Positions 28,001-35,731 of a stretch of 64,000 nucleotides of DNA are shown here, in pieces. The stretch lies in the NCBI RefSeq assembly GCF_900115685.1, contig NZ_FOXJ01000002.1, forward strand, positions 744,001-808,000. The letters are read 5' to 3'. The notes beneath the pieces were generated by a model. That model was not told the DNA's origin and searched no databases. It saw only the letters and a program-made list of their open reading frames with translations. The translations under genes and the position numbers were made by a program. The number at the start of each line of letters is the position of its first letter. Position 1 is the stretch's first letter. The stretch comes from Variovorax sp. 770b2 (GTDB taxonomy: Bacteria; Pseudomonadota; Gammaproteobacteria; Burkholderiales; Burkholderiaceae_C).

Positions 28001-30469
28001 GCGCTCTCGGCGCGCGGGGGCGCCTCGGGCGGCAACGGCGGCTTCGTGGAAACATCGGCCCCGCACTTCGACCTGACGGGCGTGCGCGTCGATACCTCCG
28101 TGCCCGTAGGCGGCGCGGGCAACGCGGGCTCATGGCTGATCGACCCCTTCAACGTCACCATCGCCCACGGCACCGCCGCGGGCAGCCTCACCGGCAACCC
28201 CTTCGATCCGCTGGCCAACTCGGTCGTCCAGGACGGCGACATCAACGCCGCGCTGGACAAGGGAACCAGCGTGACCATCACCACCGGCACCGGCGGCAAT
28301 GCGTTCGACGGCGCCATCACCTTCGCCAAGGACGCGGCCATCGTGCGCTCCGTAGGCGGCGCACCGCTCACCTTCCAACTGGACGCCGCGCACGGCATCA
28401 CGGCTTTCAACAACAACCAGATCCAGTCCAACGCCGGTGCGCTCAACGTGGTGTTCAACGCGGGCGTGGGCGGGCAGGGCGGCGCGATCTTCTTCAACGG
28501 CGCGATCAACACCAACGGCGGCAACGTCACGATGAATGCCGACAACGGCACGAACTTCGGCGCCGCGATCCAGCTGACCAACACCAGCATCGACACGCGG
28601 ACCACCGCGCTGGGCGATGCAGGCCCCGGCGGCTTCGTGCAGATCACGGGCAAGCGCGCTGCGCCGACGTTCTCGGGCTTCACCGCGACGGTCGATCTGA
28701 GCAGCATCACGATCCAGAGCAGCACGGGCGACGTGTCGATCTCGGGCACCGCGCCAGGCGGCGCGGGCGTGCGCATGAACGCGACCGGGCCGGCCAACCA
28801 GATCCTCACCACCAGCGGCGACATCTCGATCCTGGGCATCGGCAGCGGCGTGAACGACGCCAGCACGGGGCCGATCTCGGTGCAGGCCGTGAGCCTGGCC
28901 AATACGCAGGTGCGCAGCATCGACGGCGACATCAGCATCCGCGGCCTGGTGACGCCGGGCGTCGCGAGCGCCACCTCGGGCGGCGTGCTGCTGGCCGCCA
29001 ACACGCTGGTCACCACGCTGGGCGTGGGCAGCATCGACGTCGCGGGCGAATCGGGCGCCAACGGCACGGGCCTGGCCATTGCCACCGGCGCGCGCGTGGA
29101 CGGCAACCGCAACGTGGTGCTGCGCGCGAGCAACGACGGCTCGATCGATGCGCTGGCGATCGACGGCACCGTGCGCGCGGGCAATGTGCTGAACCTGCGT
29201 CCCGGCGGCGTGGACGCGGCGGGCAATGCGGTCGACCGCACGGCCAACACGATCACGCTGGGCGGCACGGCCGCCAACGGCTTCGCGGTGTCGGCGGCCG
29301 AGTTCACGCGGCTGGGCGCGCCCACCATCGTGGCGGGCAGCAATGCGCATGCGGCGGACATCAACATCGTCGGGCCGCTCGCGCTGCCTTCGGCGCTGAC
29401 GCTGCAGAACGAAGGCGGCGGAAACATCAACCTGGGCGGCGCGCTCACGGCATCGAAGATCGGCCTGCTCTCGCGCGGCAACATCACGCAGACGGCCGCG
29501 GCGCCGATCACGGCGGGCACGCTGATGGCGCGCTCCACGGCCGGCAGCGTGCTGCTCGACACGGCGGCGAACAACGTGAGCGCGGACACCGTGGGCGGTG
29601 GCGCGGCAGGTGCGTTCCGGTATGTCGATGTCGATACGGTGCAACTCGGTTCGGTCTCGGTCACCGGCTACGACGCCGCGGGCAATGCGCCGCAGGTCGC
29701 GTCGGCCACCTCGATGGCGGCCGACACGGTGTTCGTGCGCACGCTCTCGGGCGACCTCCTGCTGGGCGCCAATGTGACGAGCGGCAGCGGCGCCGATCTC
29801 GTGGCGGCTTCGCGCTTCCAGAACCTGGGCGGCTACACGATCGGCGGCGCGCCGTGGCGCGTGTGGGCCGACACCTGGATCGGCGAGAACCGCGGCGGGC
29901 TGCGTGGCTCGGGCCTGCTGCCCAACCTGTACCACTGCGCGTATTCGGGGCTGTGCGCGGTGAGCGTGTCGCCGGGCGACAACCACTTCATCTATGCGCA
30001 GCAGCCGGTGGCCACGGTGGTCATCAACAATGCGAGCCGGCCGTTCGGTGCGGCGAATCCGTTCTTCAGCTATTTCATCGGCGGGTTGATCCTGGGCGAC
30101 ACGGGCGCGGGCTTCAACGGCGCCCCGGGCACGACGGCCAACGCGGCGAGCCCGCCGGGGAGCTATCCGATCAACGGCAGCTTCACCTCGGCCGAGGGGT
30201 ATGCGGTCAACGTGGTGCCGGGGACGCTGCAGGTGTCCGTGATTCCCAATCTGCCGCGGCCGGACGTGCTGCGCGATTTGCCGTCCACCTGGCTGTACGA
30301 CCGCAACATGGGGCCGCCGCCGATGTGCTTCGCGACCGGGGCGCTCGAAGGGGATCGCGCATCGCAAGGCGGCGACATCCTGGCGCGCGAATGGTCGCGC
30401 GTGCGGTCGCGGCCGAACCTCTCGAGTTGCGTGGATACGGAGAAGCGCAACGGGTGTGCGGACTTCTGA
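25073..30469 (+). CDS. TpsA filamentous-haemagglutinin-like exoprotein
   Basis: A 1798-residue secreted exoprotein. Signal peptide (about 1-38, cleavage near PAIAQ), then the TPS secretion domain (about 40-290) with ITQPLARGIANWQTFSIGAG and the diagnostic NPNGVMFSQGA (Asn123-Pro-Asn). The body is a long beta-helix of Gly/Asn/Ala-rich strands, including GGNGGFVETSAP near 988 and SWLIDPFNVTI near 1019. Near 1645-1720 a segment (ASRPFGAANPFF, GSYPINGSFTSAEGYAVNV) looks like an MBG-type module. Only a few Cys occur, all late; the last two, Cys1786 and Cys1795, are eight residues apart. It is likely a surface adhesin exported by the upstream TpsB. Confidence 0.92.
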   Translation: MKQRNLSRQRPYPHRTHRGLQLRPLAISLLCAGLSPAIAQVLPTGFLPIAGGVAMTQSGAVMSITQPLARGIANWQTFSIGAGGVVNIVQPSASSVLLNRVTGNELSTIAGQLNANGRVILVNPNGVMFSQGATVNVGGLIASTLALTTSNQSFMDGTTKLTFERADVNTAAVRNLGSITATGGGEVVLMGAAVGNGSTGTITADNGTVALASGRKITLDLVGDGLTNIVIAPDAMATSAAVGNSGTIQADGGRVALVGSSITVGELVVNQTGTVRARSIGTRNGEIFLGGGRDNQVAMTGGTLDATGAAAGERGGTIRIAAGQVKLEATNEGPPALLDASGQAGGGTVAVRGYDVALSSGSALRASATGEGAGGTIDVGTATGQVLADGLAAPQRESHVQVFGELSARGAGSGNGGTITTKADGLRIGDARVDAGGGANGGGNGSWRIDTPTGNLEVANAADIAAFDPAFPALEPGARVHAGSIGNALGRGTDVTLASGAIGDQRGVLFGENVQVVKQEGGTATLRVDSAGSIRMDNGSSIVSKLGALHVDFNADSTGAIAARAADPAQISVSGNSPNFDTDYAGAIRLTGATIDANGGNIRFFGQGDALNGRAVGGSSSHSDEQWVAGIYVSESTLATNAGGIVSLRGQGRSWVATDDGGNPRFSSSEGVALWYSTLKADGTGTVSVDGIGGVGGNGVNVGYGTTVASTGGDVKLTGRGTDWTTDMPVASIFSQSGVDISSNAGVVAGGDVRIEGTGGNLDAMRQSADFAEEGRSAGSSDGVFIGGNVTAGNGRRIDIIGKAGGEGFTANLDTGGAIVITPDGSSAWGVQVSTDAGQPNALRADGGTVAIDAQGTDVSLRVNSFSDFQALDAAPSVNAAPPTDALISVASSTGKGGSISVRGRNVLVDGVDFGDGDVLVARLDASGATGGGSIDIAGTGSVAVGATTQLDANATGSGNGGIVKVVAGDTLRAHGALSARGGASGGNGGFVETSAPHFDLTGVRVDTSVPVGGAGNAGSWLIDPFNVTIAHGTAAGSLTGNPFDPLANSVVQDGDINAALDKGTSVTITTGTGGNAFDGAITFAKDAAIVRSVGGAPLTFQLDAAHGITAFNNNQIQSNAGALNVVFNAGVGGQGGAIFFNGAINTNGGNVTMNADNGTNFGAAIQLTNTSIDTRTTALGDAGPGGFVQITGKRAAPTFSGFTATVDLSSITIQSSTGDVSISGTAPGGAGVRMNATGPANQILTTSGDISILGIGSGVNDASTGPISVQAVSLANTQVRSIDGDISIRGLVTPGVASATSGGVLLAANTLVTTLGVGSIDVAGESGANGTGLAIATGARVDGNRNVVLRASNDGSIDALAIDGTVRAGNVLNLRPGGVDAAGNAVDRTANTITLGGTAANGFAVSAAEFTRLGAPTIVAGSNAHAADINIVGPLALPSALTLQNEGGGNINLGGALTASKIGLLSRGNITQTAAAPITAGTLMARSTAGSVLLDTAANNVSADTVGGGAAGAFRYVDVDTVQLGSVSVTGYDAAGNAPQVASATSMAADTVFVRTLSGDLLLGANVTSGSGADLVAASRFQNLGGYTIGGAPWRVWADTWIGENRGGLRGSGLLPNLYHCAYSGLCAVSVSPGDNHFIYAQQPVATVVINNASRPFGAANPFFSYFIGGLILGDTGAGFNGAPGTTANAASPPGSYPINGSFTSAEGYAVNVVPGTLQVSVIPNLPRPDVLRDLPSTWLYDRNMGPPPMCFATGALEGDRASQGGDILAREWSRVRSRPNLSSCVDTEKRNGCADF

Positions 30470-30512
30470 GTCGTTCAGGCGCGCTCTCGTTCGGGGCGCG
30501 TGCGCAGGCCAC

Positions 30513-30582
30513 CGGGTGCTCCCCTCCGCGAATGTCCCCCGGCCTGCGGCCGCCTCCTTGATTTCGCTGCGGGGAGCACCCG
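30513..30582. repeat. Structured repeat element, copy 1
   Basis: A nested hairpin: outer 12-bp perfect arms CGGGTGCTCCCC/GGGGAGCACCCG, inner GCGAA/TTCGC, and a CGGCC-TGC-GGCCG tip. The boxes GCGAATGTCC and CTTGATTTCGC inside it recur, inverted, in copy 2. It lies after the tpsA stop, where it may end transcription. Confidence 0.75.
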
Positions 30583-30651
30583 ATGCTCTGCACACCCAAA
30601 GCGCTCTGCTTGTGCGGGCCGATCAACAAGTGCTCTGAAAGATCGCGCTGG

Positions 30652-30723
30652 CGGTGGGCCCTGTGTCGCGAAATCAAGGGGGAGGGCGAAGCCCGGAGGA
30701 CATTCGCGAAACAGGGCCCACCG
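30652..30723. repeat. Structured repeat element, copy 2 (inverted relative to copy 1)
   Basis: Outer 13-bp perfect arms CGGTGGGCCCTGT/ACAGGGCCCACCG, inner TCGCGAA/TTCGCGA, tip GGGC-GAA-GCCC. Read on the minus strand, its core matches copy 1 in GCGAATGTCC and CTTGATTTCGC, but the outer arms and the tip differ in sequence while staying self-complementary. It ends 25 bp from the stop of the convergent hydrolase gene. Confidence 0.75.
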
Positions 30724-30748
30724 TCGGCGTGATCGCCGCCCCGAACGC

Positions 30749-31381
30749 TCAAACCCCGCGCGCGCGTCGGTTGGACATCACCACGTTGTCCTTCGCGATG
30801 ACCTGGCCTTCCTGCATCGCTGTGATCCACGCGGCGGTCGTCGTCACGGCCGCGAAGTTGCTGTGGAACACGACGCTGAAGACGCGGTGGATTTCTTCCG
30901 CCGTCACCTTGCCCGCCGCGTTTTCATACGGCAGCGCGCCGCTCGCGTCTGCGAGGAACTCCACGTTCAGGCCGCGGTGCATCGCCTCGAACACGGTCGA
31001 TGCATCGCAGTTCTGCGTCATGTAGCCGGCCACGCTCAGCGTGTCGATCTCGTGGCGGGTGAGCCAGTCGGCGAAGTCGGTGCTGGTGAACACGCTCGGG
31101 AAGGTCTTGGTGACCAGGTGGTCGCGCGGGCGGTTCGCGACCTCGGGGTGCAATTGGCCGTTGTGGGTGTCGGCCTGGAACACCGGCGCGCCCTTGGGGG
31201 CGTGGTGCTGGACCACGACAACCGGCGTGCCGGCTGCGCGCGCCGCATCCATGGCGCGGGTCACATTGGGCAGCGTGTCCAGGATGGGCGGGTACTCGAT
31301 CGGCAATCCGCCGCCTTCGAAGTATTCGTTCTGCACGTCGATCACGACGAGGGCGCGGCGCGGGGTGGGGGTGTTGCTCAT
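30749..31381 (-). CDS. Isochorismatase-like cysteine hydrolase
   Basis: A 210-residue cysteine hydrolase of the isochorismatase/nicotinamidase superfamily. The catalytic triad can be placed: Asp15 (LVVIDVQNEYF), Lys92 (VTKTFPSVF) and Cys125 (TQNCDAST). The cis-peptide region before the Cys (VAGYMTQNC) is typical. It is cytoplasmic and hydrolyses a C-N or similar bond in an unknown small substrate. It diverges from a GlxA-type AraC regulator with a 95-bp gap, a common pairing in which the regulator controls the hydrolase (inference). Confidence 0.9.
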   Translation of the reverse strand: MSNTPTPRRALVVIDVQNEYFEGGGLPIEYPPILDTLPNVTRAMDAARAAGTPVVVVQHHAPKGAPVFQADTHNGQLHPEVANRPRDHLVTKTFPSVFTSTDFADWLTRHEIDTLSVAGYMTQNCDASTVFEAMHRGLNVEFLADASGALPYENAAGKVTAEEIHRVFSVVFHSNFAAVTTTAAWITAMQEGQVIAKDNVVMSNRRARGV

Positions 31382-31476
31382 GTCTGGCTCCTTCTCGGTG
31401 GGTATGGGCTCGATTGTTCGCCTTCCGGCGTCTTGCCGAAAGTGGCCCGATAGCCATTCATCGATAAGATCGGGCC

Positions 31477-32466
31477 ATGTCCCATCCGGTCGCAGAAACC
31501 ATTGCCGAGGTCATTGCCGTTGTGGCCTTCGACGGCATCAGCCCCTTTCACCTGTCCGTGCCCTGCATGGTCTTCGGCGAAGACCGCACCGACTCGGGCG
31601 CACCGCGTTTTCGCATGCGCGTGTGCGCGCCGGAGCCGGGCGCGTTGCAGACCAACGCGGGCTTCGAGCTCGTGGTGCCGCATGGGCTGGAGGCGATCCG
31701 CCGCGCGCAGATCGTGGTGGTGCCCTCGTGGCGCGACGACGGCCGGCCCGCGCCGCCCGCGTTGATCCGCGCGCTGCAGGCCGCGCACCGGCGCGGCGCG
31801 ACCGTCGTCGGCCTGTGCCTCGGCGCCTTCGTGCTGGCCGAGGCCGGTCTGCTCGACGGCCGGCCGGCCACCACGCACTGGAACCTGGCCGCTGCGTTCG
31901 CCAGGCAATACCCGAAGGTGAAGTTGCAGCCCGAGGTGCTGTACGTGGACGACGGCGACGTGCTCACCTCCGCCGGCACGGCCGCGGGCATCGACTGCTG
32001 CCTGCACCTCTTGCGCGTGCGCTACGGCGCCGAGACGGCGAACCGCGCCGCGCGGCGCATGGTGGTCGCGCCGCACCGCCAGGGCGGGCAGGCGCAGTAC
32101 ATCCAGCAGCCCATGCCCGCGACGGCCGAGCGCGACCGGCTCGCGCCGCTGCTCGAATGGCTGGGCAAACATCTCGATGTGCCGCACGAACTCGACGCCC
32201 TCGCGCGCCGCGCGCTGATGAGCCGCCGCACCTTCACGCGGCGCTTTCGCGAATCGACCGGCACGACGGTCGGGCAGTGGATACAGAACCAGCGCCTCGC
32301 ACTGGCCCAGCGCCTCCTGGAGACCACGAACCATCCGGTCGAGCGCGTCGCGACCGGCGCGGGCTTCGGCTCGGCGGTGTCGCTGCGCAAGCACTTCACT
32401 TCGGCGTTCAAGGTGTCGCCGACGGTGTACCGCCGGCAGTTCTCGCGCACCGCGGAAGCGGCCTGA
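31477..32466 (+). CDS. GlxA-family AraC-type transcriptional regulator
   Basis: A 329-residue regulator with an N-terminal DJ-1/PfpI-like domain (about 10-190) that has the elbow Cys114 (VVGLCLGAFVLAEAG), and a C-terminal AraC helix-turn-helix pair (about 225-320): LARRALMSRRTFTRRFRE and the VERVATGAGFGSAVSLRKHF second helix unit. GlxA-type proteins sense small metabolites through the DJ-1-like domain. It is divergent from the cysteine hydrolase gene and ends 3 bp from the convergent histidine-kinase gene. Confidence 0.9.
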   Translation: MSHPVAETIAEVIAVVAFDGISPFHLSVPCMVFGEDRTDSGAPRFRMRVCAPEPGALQTNAGFELVVPHGLEAIRRAQIVVVPSWRDDGRPAPPALIRALQAAHRRGATVVGLCLGAFVLAEAGLLDGRPATTHWNLAAAFARQYPKVKLQPEVLYVDDGDVLTSAGTAAGIDCCLHLLRVRYGAETANRAARRMVVAPHRQGGQAQYIQQPMPATAERDRLAPLLEWLGKHLDVPHELDALARRALMSRRTFTRRFRESTGTTVGQWIQNQRLALAQRLLETTNHPVERVATGAGFGSAVSLRKHFTSAFKVSPTVYRRQFSRTAEAA

Positions 32467-32469
32467 GCT

Positions 32470-34485
32470 TCAGGCCACCGGCGCGTGGCGCCGCGTGGTG
32501 AGCAACGCCCGCAACTTCGCCGGCGGCACCGGCTTGGTCAGCAGCATCACCCCGCCATGGCGCAGCCGCTGCAGCACTTCGGGCCCGGTGGCGCCCGAGA
32601 CCAGCACCGCGAGCGCGTCGGGCTGCAGGCGCTTGGCGGCCTCGATCACGTCCACGCCGTCGCCGTCGCCGGCCAGCTGCAGGTCGCACAGCACCGCATC
32701 GAAGTGGATGTCGCCGGTGCCCAGCCGCGCGATGGCCTCGGCGCCGGTGGTCACGCATTCGACCTCGCAGCCCCATTGCGCCAGCAGCGCGCGGCTGCCG
32801 TCCAGGATGGCGGGGTCGTCGTCCACCACCAGGCAGCGCAGGCCCGCGAGCGGCGCGGGCATCACGGGCGGCGGCTCGGGCAGCACGACATCGGCGGCGC
32901 GCGCGGCGGGCAGCGTGAAGGCGAAGGTGCTGCCGGCCTGCAGCGCCGAGCGCACGGTGATGCGGGTGCCCAGCAGCGTCGCGATGCGCGCGCAGATCGC
33001 CAGGCCCAGGCCAAAGCCCCGGCGGCGGTCGCGCTCGGTGTTCGCCACCTGGTAGAACTCCTCGAAGATCCGGCCCTGGTGGATCGGCGCGATGCCCACG
33101 CCGTTGTCGCGCACCTCGATGCGCACGCCGGCCGGGCTGCGCCGCGCGGCCACCAGCACGGTGCCGCCTGCGGGCGCATGGCGCAGCGCATTGGCCACCA
33201 GGTTGTTGACGATGCGCTGCAGCATCGCCGCGTCGGTGCGCACCGCCAGGCCCCGGTCGCTCCAGCGCAGCCGCACGCGCGCCTCGATGGCGGCAGCGGC
33301 GTGTTGCGCGTCCAGCTGGTCGAAGAGGGCGGCCAGCGAGATGCGGGTGATGGCCGGCGTGAGCACCTGCGCATCGAGCCGCGAGATCTCCAAGAGGTCG
33401 TCCAGCAGCACGCCCATGAACTCGGTGCTCTCCTGCAGCCGCAGCACGGCCGGGCGCTGCGCGGCGGTGGCGCTGGGCAGCAGGCCGTCGATGAAAAGAC
33501 CCATCGCATGCAGCGGCTGGCGCAGGTCGTGGCTCGCAGCGGCGAGAAAGCGCGCGCGGGAGAGCGCGGCCTGCTCGGCCTCGGCCATGCGCTGCAGCGC
33601 GACGGCAGTGGCTTCGCGCACGCGCTCTTCGCTCACCTGGCGGTTGTGCTGCAGGCGCTCGGCAAGGCGGTCGATGTCGTGCGCGAGCACGGCCAGCTCG
33701 TGGGTGCCGCGCGTGCCGCCCTCGACCACTTCGCAGCGCATGTCGAAGTGGCCCGCTTCCAGCGCGGCGACGGTGCGCGACACGCGCCGGAGCGGGCGCG
33801 CCACCGTGCGCGCCATGTGGCGCACCGAGGCCCACGCCGCCAGCAGCGCCACCAGCGCGATGCCGATGCCCGCGATGAGCGAGCGGCTGCGCTCGCGCGC
33901 GTAGGCGGTGGTGTCGCGGAAGGTCTGCACCAGGCCGATGGGCGTGTCGCCCGCGGCGGTGGAGCCGGCGGGCGCGAAGGCGCTCGCACGCGACGCTTCG
34001 CGCAGCGTGACCGGCGAAGTGAACATGCGCAGCTGCGCGAGCGATTCGGTCTTGGGCCCGGCCGTGACGTACACGCCCGCGCTGTTGCTGATCTCCACGC
34101 GCATCACCTGGCCGCCACGCAGCGCCGCGTTGGCCACGTTCTGCAGGGCCGGCACGTCGCCCGCGTACAGGCTCAGGTCGCTCATTGCCGCCACCTGGCG
34201 CGCCACGGCCTGGCCTTCGGCGTCGAACTGGGCTTCCAGCGTCTGCAGCCGGTTGTGGGTGAACCAGCCGGTGAGCGCGAGCGCCACCGCCGCGCAGGGC
34301 ACCACGCCCAGGCGGAACAGGTCGCGCTGCAGGTTGCCGCGCACGACCAGCGTGCTCGAGGTGCCGGGCGAACCGGAAGTTGCGGGAGCGCCGGGGCTGC
34401 GGGGCTGCGCCGCGGGGTCGGCCGGCGTGGCCGCACCTGCCGCCCCGGCGGGCGCCGAGCCTTCGGCGGGGCGTGGGGTGCTCAT
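32470..34485 (-). CDS. Hybrid sensor histidine kinase/response regulator
   Basis: A 671-residue inner-membrane hybrid kinase. An Ala/Pro-rich cytoplasmic tail (1-45) is followed by a first membrane segment (about 61-77), a periplasmic sensor region (about 78-200), a second segment (about 202-220), a HAMP domain, and a kinase core with the phospho-acceptor His319 (AAASHDLRQPLHA). The ATPase domain has NNLVANALRHAP and DNGVGI. A C-terminal receiver carries the phosphorylatable Asp601 (AVLCDLQLAG). There is no output domain and no separate DNA-binding partner nearby. Its start overlaps the upstream binding-protein stop by ATGA, so the binding protein is a likely sensing partner. Confidence 0.9.
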   Translation of the reverse strand: MSTPRPAEGSAPAGAAGAATPADPAAQPRSPGAPATSGSPGTSSTLVVRGNLQRDLFRLGVVPCAAVALALTGWFTHNRLQTLEAQFDAEGQAVARQVAAMSDLSLYAGDVPALQNVANAALRGGQVMRVEISNSAGVYVTAGPKTESLAQLRMFTSPVTLREASRASAFAPAGSTAAGDTPIGLVQTFRDTTAYARERSRSLIAGIGIALVALLAAWASVRHMARTVARPLRRVSRTVAALEAGHFDMRCEVVEGGTRGTHELAVLAHDIDRLAERLQHNRQVSEERVREATAVALQRMAEAEQAALSRARFLAAASHDLRQPLHAMGLFIDGLLPSATAAQRPAVLRLQESTEFMGVLLDDLLEISRLDAQVLTPAITRISLAALFDQLDAQHAAAAIEARVRLRWSDRGLAVRTDAAMLQRIVNNLVANALRHAPAGGTVLVAARRSPAGVRIEVRDNGVGIAPIHQGRIFEEFYQVANTERDRRRGFGLGLAICARIATLLGTRITVRSALQAGSTFAFTLPAARAADVVLPEPPPVMPAPLAGLRCLVVDDDPAILDGSRALLAQWGCEVECVTTGAEAIARLGTGDIHFDAVLCDLQLAGDGDGVDVIEAAKRLQPDALAVLVSGATGPEVLQRLRHGGVMLLTKPVPPAKLRALLTTRRHAPVA

Positions 34486-35579
34486 CGCGTGGCCGCGAGC
34501 CGGTCGGTCAGTTCCCGTTCCTCCGGCAGACGGAGGCCCAGTCCGCGTGCCACGGTGGCGTTGACGCGCACGGTGGCGGGCGTGGCCGCCTCCACCAGCG
34601 GGTTGTTGTTGCTGCTGCCGCTGCTGTTGTTACCCGCGCTGGCCACCTTCTGGCCGAGCAGGCGGGCCTGCTGCGCGAGTTGCGACGGCGTGGAGACCGC
34701 CGCGGCCAGCCCGCCCGAGCGCACCAGGCCCTCGCTCGCGCCGAACACCGGCAGGCCCGCGCCCGCACCGGCGCGCAGCACCGACAGCGTGGCGGCCTGG
34801 TTGTCGCCGATCAGGTCGGGCAGCACCATCAACGCATCGCTCATCGGCACCACGGTGCGCAGCGCGGAGGCGAGCGATTTCGCGTCGGGCGCGTATTCGA
34901 CGCGCACGTCCCACGCCGGATTGGCCCCTTGCGCGGCGCGCTGCAGTTCGCGCACGAGCGGCTCCGACTCGGGCGTGGCGACAACGCCGATGCGGTGCTT
35001 CTGCGGCAGCACCGCGCCGATGAGCGCGAGCTGGTCGGCCATGGCCGGGTCGCGCAGCAGCACGCCCACGCGGCGGTCGCTGCGCTTCAGGGCCGGGCTC
35101 GCGGCCCTGAGGGTTTCGTAGTCCAGGCGGCTCAACATCGCGAGCACCAGCGGCTCCTGGCCCGGCCGCTCGACGGCGGCGCGCGCGGCAGCGACGCCCA
35201 CGGCCATGGTGAGGTTCGCGTCGGCGGCCGAGGGCCGCATGCTGCGCGTGCGGACGCCCGCATTGGCGCGCGGTTCGGTGTCGGCGCCCGCTGTCTCGAT
35301 GGTCTGGGCCATCTCCCCGGTCGGCGAGAGGCGCACCAGCTCGAAGCGGCTGCCGGGCTCCTGGCTCGCGCGCAGCTGTTGCACGAATTCCGAATGCGCC
35401 GCGTTGTCGTCGCTCATGAGCACCGTCAGGCTGGCGGCCGCCGCGGCGCGGCTGCCCGTGGACAGGCCCATGAGACCGATCGCCACGCCCACGGTCAGCC
35501 CGAAGGCCAGCACCGCGCGCGCAGCGCCGCGCAGCCTTCCGCGGAAGGAGGTGGAGGGGTGTTTCGCGACGACGGACAT
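34482..35579 (-). CDS. Periplasmic ABC-type substrate-binding protein (orphan, kinase-coupled)
   Basis: A 365-residue exported protein with a hydrophobic signal/anchor (about 20-46) and a two-lobed fold resembling ABC_sub_bind proteins: SLTVLMSDDNAAHSEFV, RRVGVLLRDPAMADQLALI, HRIGVVATPES and DALMVLPDLIG. The start is uncertain: ATG 35579 was chosen, 35606 is an alternative, and neither has a good ribosome site. It overlaps the downstream hybrid kinase gene by ATGA and no permease or ATPase gene is near, so it likely presents a ligand to the kinase instead of importing it (inference). Confidence 0.72.
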   Translation of the reverse strand: MSVVAKHPSTSFRGRLRGAARAVLAFGLTVGVAIGLMGLSTGSRAAAAASLTVLMSDDNAAHSEFVQQLRASQEPGSRFELVRLSPTGEMAQTIETAGADTEPRANAGVRTRSMRPSAADANLTMAVGVAAARAAVERPGQEPLVLAMLSRLDYETLRAASPALKRSDRRVGVLLRDPAMADQLALIGAVLPQKHRIGVVATPESEPLVRELQRAAQGANPAWDVRVEYAPDAKSLASALRTVVPMSDALMVLPDLIGDNQAATLSVLRAGAGAGLPVFGASEGLVRSGGLAAAVSTPSQLAQQARLLGQKVASAGNNSSGSSNNNPLVEAATPATVRVNATVARGLGLRLPEERELTDRLAATR

Positions 35580-35639
35580 GTGACTGCTTCTGCAGCGAGG
35601 GTGCATGACCCAATGTAAGGACGGGGCCCGCTTCGCGCG

Positions 35640-35656
35640 ATAAGGCGGAGGGGCTA
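35640..35656 (-). promoter_or_regulatory. TAG-type motif upstream of binding-protein/kinase pair
   Basis: On the minus strand TAGCCCCTCCGCCTTAT, matching the tssK-upstream site (40040-40056) at 13 of 17 positions. It lies 61 bp before the chosen start of the binding-protein gene. This is the weakest of the three copies. Confidence 0.25.
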
Positions 35657-35731
35657 TGTCAGTCCCCGTGAGCCCCGTGCCAGCGTGACGAACTGCACAG
35701 CGCGGCGGCCGCACGGCCTATGCCCGATGGT

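Noticed and set aside
25043..29664. Long minus-strand frames opposite tpsA (to 28066 and 27181-29664)
   Set aside because: They arise from the repetitive GC-rich codons of tpsA; no coherent domains, and the Pro/Ser/Ala-rich composition is typical of a shadow frame.
28130..30595. Minus-strand 821-codon frame covering the 3' end of tpsA and the repeat elements
   Set aside because: It crosses the hairpin repeats and tpsA, has no ribosome site or motif, and is Arg/His-rich shadow sequence.
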